Shown here piece after piece: positions 44,547-57,800 of a stretch of 64,000 nt of DNA. Within the stretch, counting starts at the first letter, position 1, and every line of letters starts with the position of its first letter. The notes beneath the pieces were generated by a model. That model made no database searches. It had not been told where the DNA came from and saw only the letters and a list, made by a program, of their open reading frames with translations. Source of the DNA: Flaveria trinervia (taxonomy: Eukaryota; Streptophyta; Magnoliopsida; Asterales; Asteraceae); the NCBI GenBank assembly GCA_025506515.1, contig CM046453.1, positions 43,194,099-43,258,098 of the forward strand, given 5' to 3'. Both the position numbers and the translations under genes were made by a program.

Positions 44547-44560
44547 TGGCATCAAGAGCC
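44547..44560 (+). other. Co-3 primer binding site (variant)
   Basis: TGGCATCAAGAGCC follows the LTR end and differs from TGGTATCAGAGCC by one substitution and one inserted A. Co-1 has the same variant, so it is a family feature. Confidence 0.75.
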
Positions 44561-45550
44561 GGTTATGTGGATGACTTGCTTGTTTTGTCTTTAAAATTGG
44601 TTTTAAAGCATGATAATAAACTAGTTATAGGCTGGTTTTGGGCTGCTATAGTTTGGTTGAATGATTCCCCAACTTTCAAGGTTATATGACACATGCTAGT
44701 GATTAGACCTTGAAAGAACACATTATGAAATGTTGATTGTTTGGACAATATTTAAAACCAAAATTTCAGTTTATGTTGGCTGAAATTTGGTGGTTTTAAA
44801 AGGGTTTCATTAGATGTTTTGATGTTATGATCATTGGATGATAAAGTGCATAACCTAGCCATTGACCTTGTGATGTTTGGATGCTTGTGTTGGTTGTATT
44901 CATTCATTCAATTTGGTTGTAATTTTGTTTCATTTTTGGGTTGTAATTATTCATTCATTTGGGTTTGTAATAGATTAGGTGCATTTTTTTATTAGAAAAA
45001 TGTATTAGGATACAATTTTGTAAAAGGAAGATGCACAAGTTCAAGACCCGAAGATGGACATCAAAGACATGGAACTTGAAGCATATGGATGCAAGTTCAA
45101 GTGGGGTCCAAGATGACCTGCATTTTGTGATTGTTTTCAACCTTAGAAAAGACCTTATGACAACACTTGTGATGGCAAACAAGTGTTGTCAACTTAGTAG
45201 CTATGGTTATGCACTCATGTTTGTATATATATGCTTGTTTGATTGTTTGTTATTTGATTGTATGATTGGAATTTGAACATGCATTACAAACTAATTAACA
45301 AACTTAACAAGTTATAAAAATAATGGTTCTTAATCATTAGAAGGTAATAAAAGGTTATTAAAATGATTTAATGGTTTTAAAGATTAAAATAGTTTTAATC
45401 AAAGGACCATAGGGTATCTTGTATTTGAAAGCATAACAAATACAAGTACATAGAGTTTTCTAAATTAGAATTACGAAATCTCTAAACATTTGACTAACAA
45501 GTTTAACACCATCCTTTGCACAACACTTAAGTCATTTGGAAACTTTTAAT

Positions 45551-45868
45551 GGGATAAAGGTCACCTAACCATTTTGAGGGAACTTGTGACTTAAGGAGGG
45601 AATACCACATTGGTGGGATAAAGGTCACCTAACCACTTATATTGGTAAACTCACATGTGTGTGCAAGTAGGGTAACTTGATTTGCAAACCATGTTGAATG
45701 GATCACCTAAAATGTGGTTTCCAAATGGTGTTGATGGGATTTACATGCCGACTTTACATGTGATGTTCAAAAGTCGATCCCATACCTCTAGAAGTTGCAA
45801 ATGGTTGCAATCGTCAAACGTTGACCACCTTATTAATTTAAAACGTGGGATAAAGGTCACCTAACCAC
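45551..45868 (+). repeat. Triplicated 20-bp leader motif in Co-3
   Basis: GGGATAAAGGTCACCTAACC at about 45551, 45615 and 45847. This matches the three copies in Co-1 (4607-4917). The rest of the leader (44561-45980) is non-coding; its short ORFs are not supported. Confidence 0.75.
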
Positions 45869-45980
45869 ATTTAAATGTAATATTGGGTTCTAGGTTTTAA
45901 TATGAAAAGGTCTTGTAAGACATTTGTTATTAAAATTACAATATCGAAAATACTAAATAAAACTTTGTTAAATTTTGTAG

Positions 45981-46925
45981 ATGGCCTCTAATAATGATAA
46001 TTCCGATAACTCATCCGCGTCCAACCAATCTCTACGAGCGATCCTCCAAAAGGAACGTCTAAACCATAACAACTTCATCGATTGGTATCGAAACTTGAGA
46101 ATTGTTCTCAAGCAAGAGAGACGATCGTATGTTTTAGACGACCCTATCCCCGATCAACCTAGCGAGGATGATGAGGAGGCCTTTAATGATTGGCTGAAAT
46201 ACACTGAGGACTCCGTCCAAGTGTCTTGTCTCATGCTAGCGAGCATGACTCCGGATCTCCAAAAGGAGTATGAACACCACGGGGCTTATGACATGATAAC
46301 CCAGCTGAAGGAAACGTTCCAACAACAAGCAAGGGTTGAGCGCTTCGAAACGGTTCGAGCGCTCCATGCATGTCGTATGGACGAAAACCAATCTGTTTCA
46401 TCTTATGTACTTAAGATGAAAAGTCACATTGACCGCCTCGAGAGGCTTAATTGTCCCGTCTCGAAGGAATTGGCCACGGATTTGATCCTCAATGGCCTTA
46501 CCAAGAGGTTCGAGACATTCGTGTTGAACTACAACATGAATGCATGGGACAAAAGCATTGGTGAACTTCACTCAATGCTCAAAACGGCCGAGGCGGCCAT
46601 GGGAAAAAGGGTTTTACCCGTTCTCACCATCAATGAAGGTGGAAACAATAAAAGGCCGTGCACCCAAGCCAAGTGCCAAGAGCAAGGGAAGGACCACTTG
46701 GGGAAAAGGGAAAGGGGTGGCAAGGGTGCCTCCCAAACCACAAGAGAAGAAGCAAAAGGTTGCTACTAATGACCCATGCTTCAAGTGTGGGGAGATTGGA
46801 CATTGGGCAAGGAATTGTCCTGTCCATCTCCAAGAGCTGAAAGCCAAGAGGGATGCCGGGCAGACCTCAGGTACAATATACATGATTCATATTGATCTTA
46901 ATTTACATCTTCTAACACATGGGTA
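45981..46925 (+). pseudogene. Co-3 gag with zinc knuckle, frameshifted
   Basis: The ATG at 45981 (MASNNDNSDNSS) follows the leader. The frame of 262 codons has LRAILQKERLNHNNFIDWYRNL, DSVQVSCLMLASMTPDLQKEY and NQSVSSYVLKMKSHIDRLERL. Near 46660 a frameshift moves the reading into the 46540-47040 frame, which has the CX2CX4HX4C knuckle CFKCGEIGHWARNC at 46777-46818. This is the nucleocapsid-type RNA-binding motif. The start is supported by the matching leader-gag junction in Co-1. Confidence 0.9.
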
Positions 46926-47276
46926 TTGGATACCGGATGTGGAACTCACATTTGCAATTTGTTGCAGGGGTTCACAAGAAGTAGGGACTTCAAACAAGGG
47001 GATGTTAGCCTCTTCATGGGAAATGGAACTAAAGTCTTAGTTGAAGCTCGTGGAGACTACATCCTAAGACTTCCAAGTGGTTTGGAAGTTATTTTGAAAA
47101 ATGTTTTGTATGCTCCTAGTTTGACTAGGAACATTATTTCTGTATCCCAATTAAGACATTATGATTATGTATTATCTTTTATTGAAAATGATATTATGTT
47201 TCTTTTAATGGAATGTTCTATTTTAAAGCTATTCCAATTAATGGTATTTATGAATTGGTTCATGAAAATACTTTAA
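46926..47276 (+). pseudogene. Co-3 aspartic protease
   Basis: Contains the triad DTGCGTH at about 46929, then MGNGTKVLVEARGDYILRLPSG and VLYAPSLTRNIISVSQLRHYDYVLSF, typical of copia protease. It is entered by a frameshift from gag and its end is frameshifted near 47200. It would cleave the polyprotein if expressed. Confidence 0.85.
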
Positions 47277-48440
47277 ATAGTTCATGTACCAAACTAACAC
47301 CAAGAAACTCAAGTTGGACTTAAGTGATACCTATCTTTGGCATTGTCGTCTTGGTCATATAAACAAGAAACGTTTACAAACACTTCAAAAGAATGGTCTT
47401 TTAAAAACAAATGAATGTGATTCATTTGATGTTTGTGAGTTTGTTTACAAGGTAAGATGACTAAGGCACCCTTAGTGGAACTACCGAAGGGCAAAAGATT
47501 TATTAGGAATCATACATTCGGATGTATGTGGTCCTTTTAAGCCAATGACTAGGAATGGTGAAAGATACTTCATTACCTTTACCGACGATTATAGTCGCTA
47601 TGGGTATGTGTACTTGTTAAGGCACAAAGACGAAGCTTTTGAAATGTTCAAAATCTTCAAAAATGAAGTAGAAAATCAACTCAACAAGTCAATTAAAATT
47701 CTTCGTACCGATAGAGGAGGTGAATACCTAAGTGATGCCTTTCAAAATCATCTTAGGAGTTGTGGGATTGTCTCACATCTCACTCCACCTGGAACACCAC
47801 AACATAATGGTGTGTCTGAGAGGAGGAATCGAACCTTATTGGATATGGTCCGATCTATGATGGCTAGAAGCACATTACCTCTATCATTTTGGGGTTTCGC
47901 TCTGCTCTCCGCGGCCCGTATTCTAAATATGGCCCCAACCAAAAAGGTAGAAAGGACACCTTTTGAGATATGGCATGGAAGAGTTCCATCCCTATCGTAC
48001 TTAAGGGTTTGGGGATGTGAGGCTTATGTTAAGACTCCCACCCCAAACAAATTGGATGTCCGATCCACCAAGTGTATCTTTATTGGATATCCTAGAGATT
48101 CTATGGGATATTATTTCTATGATCCAATGGAACAAAAAGTGTTTGTTGCCAGAAAGGGTGAGTTCTTAGAAGCAAAGTTCCTTATGGAAGGAGCTAGCAG
48201 TAGAACAGTGGATCTTGAGGAAGATCAAGAACCACAGCCCGATGCACGTTTGGTTGAAACTAGCACTCAACATGAGGATGTTGAGGATGATCAAGTGGTT
48301 GATCAATACACACAACACGTTCGCAGAAGTGGTAGAACTAGTAATCCACCTGAAAGATATGGATTTTTCATGGATGGATGCTATGTGATAGATTCTGATG
48401 AACCAACCACATACCATGATGCAATGTCCAACACGGATTG
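47277..48440 (+). pseudogene. Co-3 integrase (zinc domain and catalytic core)
   Basis: GAG-pre-integrase zinc motif at about 47320-47450 (YLWHCRLGHINKKRLQ...ECDSFDVCE), then a frameshift. The frame from 47545 has ITFTDDYSRYGYVYLLRH, LRTDRGGEYLSDAF and HNGVSERRNRTLLD, so the D, D and E catalytic residues are all present (Glu codon 47818-47820). The C-terminal part has FIGYPRDSMGYYFYDPMEQKVF and an acidic linker. It is the best preserved copia integrase in the window. Confidence 0.92.
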
Positions 48441-49986
48441 TGACAAATGTCTTGAAGCCATGAACGTTGAGATGCAATCCATGTATGACAATCAAGTATG
48501 GGACTTGGTTGTACCACCTCTTAACTCCAAGATAGTTGGAAGTAAGTGGGTTTTCAAGAAGAAAACCGATATGCATGGAAACTTGGATACTTATAAAGCT
48601 AGACTTGTAGCAAAAGGTTTCACTCAAACTCAGGGGTTGATTATGATGAAACCTTCTCACCTGTTGCGATGCTAAAGTCTATAAGGATATTGTTTGCCAT
48701 AGCTGCTCATTATGATTATGAGATTTGGCAAATGGATGTCAAAACCGCTTTCCTAAATGGATATCTTGAGGAAGATGTCTATATGGTTCAGCCTGAAGGT
48801 TTTGTCAATCCAATACATCCTAATAAAGTATGCAAGTTAAAGAAATCTCTATGGATTGAAACAAGCATCGAGAAGCTGGAATCACCGTTTTGATGAGGAA
48901 GTAAAGAAATTTGGTTTCATCAAAAACGCTGATGAGGCTTGTGTGTATAAGAAGGCTAGTGGGAGCACAATAACTTTCCTAGTATTGTATGTTGATGACA
49001 TACTACTATTTGGAAATGACATTCCAACCTTGGAAGGTGTAAAAACCTGGCTTGGAAGTTGTTTTTCCATTAAGGATCTTGGTGAAGCCGCCTATATTCT
49101 GGGAATAAAGATCTATAGGGATAGATCAAGGCGGTTGATTGGTTTGAATCAAAGTGCATATATTGATAAAATCTTGAAAAGGTTCAAGATGGAGAATTCT
49201 AAGAAAGGTACCGTACCTATTCAAAGAGGAACGATATTGAGTACGACTCAATGTCCAAGCTCAAAGGAAGAGCAAGATAAAATGAAGGCAATCCCATACG
49301 CATCTGCTATAGGATCCATCATGTATGCAATGATATGCACTCGACCGGACATGTCATGCGCCTTAAGCATGACAAGCCGTTACCAGCAGAATCCTGGAAA
49401 CAGTCATTGGATGGCTGTTAAGAACATACTTAAGTACCTAAGGAGGACAAGAGATATGTTCCTGATCTATGGATCTAGTGACGAGGAACTCGTTGTAAAA
49501 GGTTACACGGATGCAAGTTTCCAAACCGATCGTGACGATTCACGATCACAATCGGGATACATTTTCATTCTGAATGGAGGAGCTGTCTCTTGGAAGAGCT
49601 CCAAGCAGGATGTGGTGGCTCTATCAACTACAGAATCAGAATATGTCGCCGCCTCATTGGCAGCTCAAGAAGCTGCATGGTTGAAGAAATTCATTGCCGA
49701 TCTAGGGGTTGTCCCTTCCATTCAGGACCCCCTAGAAATTTTTTGTGCAACGAGGGTGCGATTGCTCAAATCAAGGAACCCCGTGCTCATCAAAAGACTA
49801 GGCACATTGAGCGGAGATTCAACTACATACGAGATGAAGTTGAAAAGGGAAAGATATGTATTCGCAAAGTTCACACGGATCAAAACGTTGCTGATCCTCT
49901 CACGAAGCTCCTTGAAAAGGCAAAGCATGAAGGTCATACTTGTGCCATGGGACTTCGATATTCTAGTGATTGGATATGATCTGTAA
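48441..49986 (+). pseudogene. Co-3 reverse transcriptase and RNase H
   Basis: SKWVFKKKTDMHGNLDTYKARLVAKGFTQ ends the first frame at about 48640. One missing A in CTCAAGGGG, relative to Co-2, shifts it. The 48669-48893 frame has MDVKTAFLNGYLEEDVYMVQPEGF. The 48856-49986 frame has SRSWNHRFDEEV, YVDD at 48988-48999, CTRPDMSCALSMTSRYQ and RNase H motifs (GYTDAS, STTESEY). A frameshift near 49740 alters the last part. All breaks are 1-2 base indels. Confidence 0.92.
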
Positions 49987-50753
49987 ATTTAGCATTTGGA
50001 TATATGGAATTTTCTATTATTTGAATAAAATTATTTGGTTATAATGTTTCAAATAATATTCCAATTTAGCATGTTTAATCCATGAGTAAAATGTTTACTC
50101 TAAATGTCCGTAGTCGTTCATACTTGTGGGAACAAGTTTGAAGGTAAGACTATTATGAACTTGGATTGGTTGATATTCATAAGGATGAATATAGAGCAAT
50201 GGGTTGCTACCAAGGTACATAGATATTTGTGGGTTACAAATATTGGACTAACCCGCATCTCAAATTTTACTACATGGAATCTTATTGATTGATCATAAAT
50301 AAATTTGAGTAAAGGCGAATATCATTTGGTATCCTCCGACCTGAGATACATATGGGTTTTGATGTTCACCAAGTATTATACCTTGAGCATATTCTTCACT
50401 GTCCTGAAATAGTGGACAGTACATAAGGATATGTCCAGGTATAACACGAGTGTTTGTGAGAAACGTATGTAGTCAAGATGGAATTTGTTCCTCTTATTCG
50501 TTGAGAGTTAGATGTCTAAGGCCTGATTAAGTTAAATCAACAAGGAATGATCATTCTGTGTCCTTGGATTTAACATGACATCTGTAACAAAAGGATAGAT
50601 GATTAATTCACCTAATTCATATCAAGTAGGGTACTTGAAAGGGATGATGTTATTGAATGGCTATAAGTCATGCGTATTAAGGGTAGTAAACCGTTGTTAG
50701 GCGGTATTTACTGCTTGCATCAATCTTCTATGAATCTTGGGCAAGTGGGAGAT
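49987..50753 (+). other. Co-3 3' untranslated region with polypurine tract
   Basis: Non-coding, colinear with Co-2. It ends with GGGCAAGTGGGAGAT (about 50739-50753), the plus-strand primer site for reverse transcription. A short ORF at 50104-50292 has no recognisable match. Confidence 0.85.
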
Positions 50754-51881
50754 TGTAGGATTCCATGTGCCCAAGACACTTAGAATATTGATGTGGTTAG
50801 TACGTTATGATCCAAGTCGGGTTATACCCAATAACAAGCTTAGCAAACACCAAATAATATTTATTGATGATATGATCATGCAATAAAATATTAACACCAA
50901 TTTAGAAAATGGGTTTTCTAAACAAGTTGCATATGACATGGAACAATTTATTAGGATATTTTGTTCAATGATATTATTTGTAATGTTATTTATATTAGTT
51001 AGATGACATTACAAATTAATAATGGCTATATATGTTATACAATTAATTGGTTAGTTGTATACATTTTCTAAGAGGACCAAATTATAAGACCCACAACTTG
51101 TGTATTGTGTTAAAAAAAAAAGGGGGGAACCCTTTTTCAAATGAGATTTTCGGCCCCCTCCCCTTGTTTCTATTGGACCACTTATCTTGAAAAGACTAAA
51201 CACAATTAAGGGGTCTTGAAAGAAGTTGTTCCAGCCATTATCATTTCAATTGACATGCAACAAAGAAAATCTCTCTTTTGCTCTCCTCTTGTTCACGGAA
51301 ATAAGCAGCAGAAGATTGTTTTTTTTGAGCTTCATCTTGGTGTATCTCTACCTAGCAAGAGTGGTGTTTGTACAAGGCTTGGGGTATAAACACTTGAGGG
51401 TTCCTTTCTTGGAACTTTGGGGTCGATTCTATCTTCTAACATCATCAAAGTTGCTGCTCAAACTCATGGTTTTGGAAGCCTCAATTTGGCAGCTTACATT
51501 AGGTGTTTTGGAGTCCAAATCCAAGCAAGTGCGAAGGTAACTCAAAGCTTTGTGGGAGTCGACGTTGGAGGAAGTCCAACTTGGAAGCTTTGGCAACATT
51601 TCACCCTTCAAACTCCTTTCATTCATCAACATCTAACTGCTGGAAGGAGGTAGTTTTTGGCAGCCCTTTGAGGTTGCCATATTGTGTTATTATATGTACA
51701 CATAGCTTGTCTATTCACATAAGAATAATCCTCATGATTTGGGTTTGTTTTTCATAACAAATGAACATATAGAAGATAAGATTTTCAGCTTTAAAATCGT
51801 TTTAAAAAGCCATATATCCGCTGCGTTTTTCAGAATGTTTAAAAGTTTAAACATGGATTTTGTGTTCTAGCAAACCCGTCA
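50754..51881 (+). repeat. 3' LTR of Co-3 (complete)
   Basis: 1128 bp, TGTAGGATTCC...AAACCCGTCA. Preceded by the polypurine tract and followed by GAAAG and satellite. Overlapping 60-100 codon ORFs (51226-51757) lie in the LTR and are not supported as genes. Confidence 0.92.
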
Positions 51882-54800
51882 GAAAGTTGGTTGTGGAGTA
51901 TTGCAGATAAGTTTTGGGTGGAAGTGGATTGATTTTAAGGGTTGTTCGTGTGGTGTCGTGTTTGGTTTTGGTTTCTACTATACAATAGATCCTATGTTGC
52001 ATGTGTTATCGATTAGTGTGATTCCAATGAATAGATTGGTTTGAGTGTGTGCTTAAATGACTTGAGTATTAAAACTCCATTGTATTTGAGGTTGTTAGCC
52101 AAAGCAAAGGAAATTCAAGCTAGAACTAGTGTTGTTTAATGTTTTTGTATAACTAGTTCATTTACCATGTATAATTAAGCTTTTCTGAATATTTTGATGC
52201 ACCAATCTATCGTTGAACAATTTTGATTAGAATTCAAGTAAATCTTATTTAAGTGGTCGTGTTAACTTGATTGAGTTCTATTTCCTCAATCACACATTAA
52301 GTTTCTCGTTGGACTTCTTACTAGTTTCATTTCCAAGGTAATTTGATTATCTCTTCTTCTCTACTGAAATACGAGTAGTTTTCGGTTGTTTACACCTCAT
52401 TTCCTTCCCTTAAAGGTGGAAAAAGGATTCTTTGTATCAATAGTTATCATTCAATGGATTTTTGAGATAATAATGTTGAAAGTTGGTTGTGGAGTATTGT
52501 AGATAAGTTTTGGGTGAAAGTAGACTGATTTAAGGGTCGTTCGTGTGGTGTCGTGTTTGGTTTTGGTTTCGACTAAACAATAGATCCTATGTTGCGTCTG
52601 TGATCGATTATGTGATTCCAATGAAGATTATAATTAGATTTGAATAGATTGGTTTGAGAGTGTGTTTAAAAGACTTGAGACATAAAACTCCATTGCATTT
52701 GAGATTGTTACCAAAAGAAAAAGAAATGCAAGCTAGAACTATTGTTGTTTAATGTTTTTGTATAAGTAGTTCATTTCCCATGTATTTAATTAAGCTTTTC
52801 TGAATAATTGATGCATAAATCTATAGTTGCACATTTTTTATTAGAATACAAATTTATCTTATTTAAGTGGTCGTGTTAACTTGATTTAGTTTTATTTCCT
52901 CAATCACAAATTTCTTTTCTCACTTGATTTCATATTAGTTTCATTTCCAATGTAATATGATTCACTCTTCTTCTCTACTAAAATATGAGTAGTTTATCAG
53001 TTCTTTGCACCTTGTTTCCTTCCCTTAATGGTCAAAAAGGATTATTTGTATCGATAGTTATCATTCAGATTGATTCAACAGATTTTTGAGGCAATAATGA
53101 TGAAAGTTGGTTGTGGAGCATTGTGGATTAGTTTTGGGTAGATGCAGATTGATTTTAATGGTCAGTCGTGTGGTGTCGTGTTTGGTTTTGGTTTTGATTA
53201 AAAAATATATCATATGTTGCATGTGTGATCCATTAGTACGATTCCAATGAAAATTATAATCAGATTTGAATAGATTGGTTTGCGAGTGTGTTTAAAAGGC
53301 TTGATAATTAAAACTCCATTGCATTTGAGGTTGTAACCAAAAGCAAAGGAAATACTAGTTAGAACTAGTGTTGTTTATGGTTTTTGTATAACTAGTTCAT
53401 TTCCCAAGTATTTAATTAAGCTTTATTGAATAAATTGATGTATCAATGTGTAGTTACACAATTTTGATTATAATACAAGTAAATCTTATTTAAGTGTTCA
53501 TTTTAACTAGATTGAGTTATATTTCCTCAATCACACATTAAATTTCTAATTTGACTTCTTATTAGTTTCATTTCCATTGTATTTGATTCTCTCTTCTTCT
53601 AAACTGAAATACGAATAGTTTATCGGTTCTTTGCACCTCATTTCTTTCGCTTAATGGTTGAAAAAGGATTCTTTGTATTGATAGTTGTCATTCAGATTGA
53701 TTCAAAGGATTTTTGTTGCAATAATGTTGAAAGTTTGTTGTGGATTATTGTGTATAACTTTTGGGAAGAAGTGGATTGATTTTAAGGGTCATTTGTGTGG
53801 TGTCGTGTTTGGTTTTGGTTTCGATTAAATAATAGATCCTATGTTGCATGTGCGATCAATTAGTGTGATTCCATTGAAGATTATAATAAGATTTGAATAT
53901 ATTGGTTTGAGTGTATGTTTAAAAGACTTAAGAATTAAAATCCATTGCATTTGAGGTCGTTAGCAAAAGCAAAGGAAATACAAGCGAGAAATAGTGTTGT
54001 TTATTGTTCTTGTATAACTAGTTCATTTCCCATGTATTTAATTAAGCTTTTCTGAATAAACTAATGCACCAATCTGTAGTTGCAAATTTTGATAAAAATA
54101 CAAGTATATCCCATTTAAGTAGTCATGTTAACTTGATTGAGTTTTATTTCCTAAATCGCACATTATGTTTCTCGTTTGACTTTATATTAGTTCCGTTTCC
54201 AACATAATTTGATTCTCTCTTCTTCTCTACTGAAATACGAGTAGTTTATCGGTTCTTTGCATCTTATTTGCTTCCCTTAGTGGTCAAAAAAGGTTCTTTG
54301 CATTGATAGTTGTCATTCAGATTGTTTCAATGGATTATTAAGGTAATAATGTTGAAAGTTGGTTGAGGAGTATTGTGGATAAGTTTAGGGAAGAAGTGTG
54401 TTGACTTTAAGGGTCATTCTTGTTGTGGCGTGTTTGTTTTGGTTTCGATTAAACAATAGATCCTATGTTGTATGTGTGATAGATTAGTGGGATTCCAATG
54501 AAGATTATAATCAGATTTGAATAGATTGTTTTGAGAAAGTGTGTTTAAGGACTTGATAATTAAACTTTATTGCATTAGAGGTTGTTACCAAAAGCAAAGT
54601 AAATAAAAGTTAGAACTAGTGTTGTTTAATATTTTTTGATTACTAGTTCATTTCACATGTATTTAATTAAGCTTTTCTGAATAATTGATGCACCAATATG
54701 TAGTTGCAAAATTTTGATTAGAATACAAGTAAATCTTATTTAAGTGGTCGTGTTAACATGATTGAGTTCTATTTCTTCAATCACACATTATGTTCTCGTT

Positions 54801-57800
54801 TTACTTCTTATTAATTTCATTTCCAATGTAATTTGATTATCTCTTCTTCTCTACTAAAATATGAGTAGTTAATCGGTTCTTTGAACCTCGTTCCTTCCCT
54901 GATGGTCAAAAATGGATTCTTTGTATGGATAATTGTCATTCAGATTGATTCAACAAATTTTTATGGCAATAATGTTGAAAGTTGGTTATGGGGTATTATG
55001 GATAAGATTTGGGCAAAAGTGGATTGATTTTAAGTGTCATTTGTGTGTTGTCATGTTTGGTTTTGGTTTCTATTAAATAATAGATCGTATGTTGCATGTG
55101 TGATCAATTAGTGTGATTCCAATGAAGATTATAAACAGATTTGAATAGATTCGTTTTAGAGTGTGTTTAAAAGACTTGAGAATTATAACTCCATTGCATT
55201 TGAGGTTGTTCCCAAAGCAAAGAAAGTACAAGCTAGAACTAGTGTTGTTTATGGGTTTTGTATAGCTAGTTTATTTTCCATGTATTTATTTCAGCTTTTC
55301 TAAATAAATTAATACACCAATCTGTAGTTGCACAATTTTGATTAGAATACTATAAATCTGATTTAGTGGTCATGTTAAGTTGATTTAGCTCTATTTTCTA
55401 AATCACACATTACGTTTCTTGTTTGTCTTCTTGTTAGTTTCAATCCCAATCTAATTTGATTCTCTCTTCTTCTCTACTGAAATAAAGTAGTTTGTCGGTT
55501 CTTTGAACCTCATTCCTTTTGTTAATGGATGAAAAAGGACCTTTTGTATTGATAGTTGTCACTCAGATTAATTCAATGAAATTTTTGAGACAATAATGTT
55601 GAAAGTTGGTTGTGGGTTATTGTGGATAAGTTTTGGGTAGAAGTGGATTGATTTTAAGGGACCGTGTGTTGTCGTGTTTGGTTTTGGTTTCAATGAAACA
55701 ATAGATCCTATGTTGCATGTGTGCTCGATTATTCCAATGAAGATTATATTTGAATAGATTGGTTTGAAAGCGTGTTTAAAAGACTTGAGGATTAAAACTC
55801 CATTGAATTTGAGGTTGTTACCAAAAGTAAAGGAAATACAAGCTAGAACTAGTGTTTTTTAATGTTTTTGTATAACTAGTTGATTTACCATATATAGTTA
55901 AGCTTTTCTGAATAAATTGATGCACCAATCTGTAGTTGCACATTTTGATTAGAATACATGTAAATCTTATTTAAGTGGTTGTGTTAACTTGATTGAGTTC
56001 TATTTTCTCAGTCACGCATTATGTTTCTCGTTAGGCTTCTTATTATTTTCATTTCCAACGTAATTTCATTCTCTTTTCTTCTCTACTGAAATACGAGTAG
56101 TTTTAGGTTCTTTGCACGTCATTTCCTTCCCTTAATGGTCGAAAAAGGATTCTTTGTATCGATAGTTGTCATTCAATGGAGTTTTGAGGCAATAATGTTG
56201 AAAGTTGGTTGTGGAGTATTGTAGATAATTTTGGGTGGAAGTGATTGATTTTAAGTGTTGTTCATGTGGTGTCATGTTTGGTTTTGGTTTTGACTAAACA
56301 ATAGATCCTATGTTGTATGTGTGATCGATTAGTGTGATTCCAACGAAGATTTTAATTAGATTTGAATAGATTGGTTTTAGTGTGTGTTTAGAAGACTTGA
56401 GTATTAAAACTCCATTGCATTTGAGGTTGTTACCAAAAGCAAAGGAAATACAAGCTAGAACTATGTGTTGTTAACGTTTTTGTATAACTAGTTCATTTAC
56501 CATGTATAATTAAGGTTTTCTAAATAAATTAATGCACCAATCTATAGTTGCATATTTTGATTAGAATTCAAGTAAATTTTATTTAAGTGGTCGTGTTAAC
56601 TTGATTGAGTTCTATTTCCTCAATCATACATTACGTTTCTCGTTCGACTTCTTATTAGTTTCATTTCCAAGGTAATTTGATTATCTCTACTTCTCTACTG
56701 AAATATGAGTATTTTATCGGTTCTTTGCACCTCGTTCCTTCCCTTAAAGGTCAAAAGGATTCTTTGTATCGTTAGTTGTCATTGAATGGATTTTTGAGGC
56801 AATAATGTTGAAAGTTGGTTGTGGGGTATTGTAGATATGTTTTGGGTTGAATTTGATTGATTTTAAGGGTTGTTCGTGTAGTGTCGTGTTTGGTTTTGGT
56901 TTCGACTAAACAATAGATCCTATGTTGCATGTGTGATCGATTAGCGTGATTCCAATGAAGATTATAAATAGATTTGAATAGATTGGTTTGAGAGTGTATT
57001 TAAAAAACTTGAGACATAAAACTTCATTGCATTTGAGATTGTTTCCAAAAGCAAAGGAAATGCAAGCTAAAACTATTGTTGTTAACGTTTTTGTATAAAT
57101 AGGTCACTTCCCATGTATTTAATTAAGCTTTTCTGAATAAATTGATGCATCAATCTGTAGTTGTACAATTTTGATTAGAATATAAGTATATCTTATTTAA
57201 GTGGTCATGTTAACTTGATTTAGTTCTATTCCTCAATCACAAATTACTTTTCTCATTTGACTTCATATTAGTTTTGTTTCCAATGTAATTTGATTCGCTC
57301 ATCTTCTCTACTGAAATATCAGTAGCTTATCTGTTCTTTGCACCTCGTTCCTTCCCTTAATAGTCGAAAAAGGATTATTTGTATGGATAGTTGTTAGTCA
57401 GATTGATTCAACGGATTTTGAGGCAATAATGTTGAAAGTTGGTTGTGGAGTATTGTGGATTAGTTTGGGGTAGATGCGGATTGATTTTAAGGTTTAGTCA
57501 TGTGGTGTCATGTTTGATTTTGGTTTCGATTAAAAATAGATCATATGTTGCATGTGTGATCGATTAGTATGATTCTAATGAAAATTATAATTAGAATTGA
57601 ATATATTGGTTTGAGAGTGTGTTTAAAAGACTTGATAATTAAACCTCCCTTGCATTTGAGGTTGTAACCAAAAGCAAAGGAAATACTAGTTAGAACTAGT
57701 GTTGTTTATGGTTTTTGTATAACCAGTTCATTTCCCAAGTATTTAATTAAGCTTTACTAAATAAATTGATACATCAATCTGTAGTTACACAATTTTGATT

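Larger units (their letters stand above)
44196..51881 (+). mobile_element. Co-3: nearly complete Ty1/copia element
   Basis: 5' LTR remnant (350 of 1128 bp), primer site, leader of 1.43 kb, gag, protease, integrase, RT, RNase H, 3' untranslated region with polypurine tract, complete 3' LTR. All catalytic motifs are present, but the polyprotein is split by about seven small indels. Flanked on the right by GAAAG and satellite; the expected left GAAAG (about 44140) is separated from the LTR by the truncation. The two LTR copies differ in the shared 350 bp by about four single-base indels. Confidence 0.9.

Noticed and set aside
48166..48660. A 164-codon minus frame inside Co-3
   Set aside because: Antisense shadow of the integrase/RT coding strand.
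51226..51757. Several plus and minus frames of 67-104 codons
   Set aside because: They lie wholly inside the Co-3 3' LTR and are partly repeated in the 5' LTR remnant. Nothing suggests a protein.
44196..51881. Co-3 as an active element
   Set aside because: The polyprotein has several frameshifts as given and the 5' LTR promoter part is missing. Even if the indels are sequencing errors, the truncated 5' LTR argues against autonomous expression.
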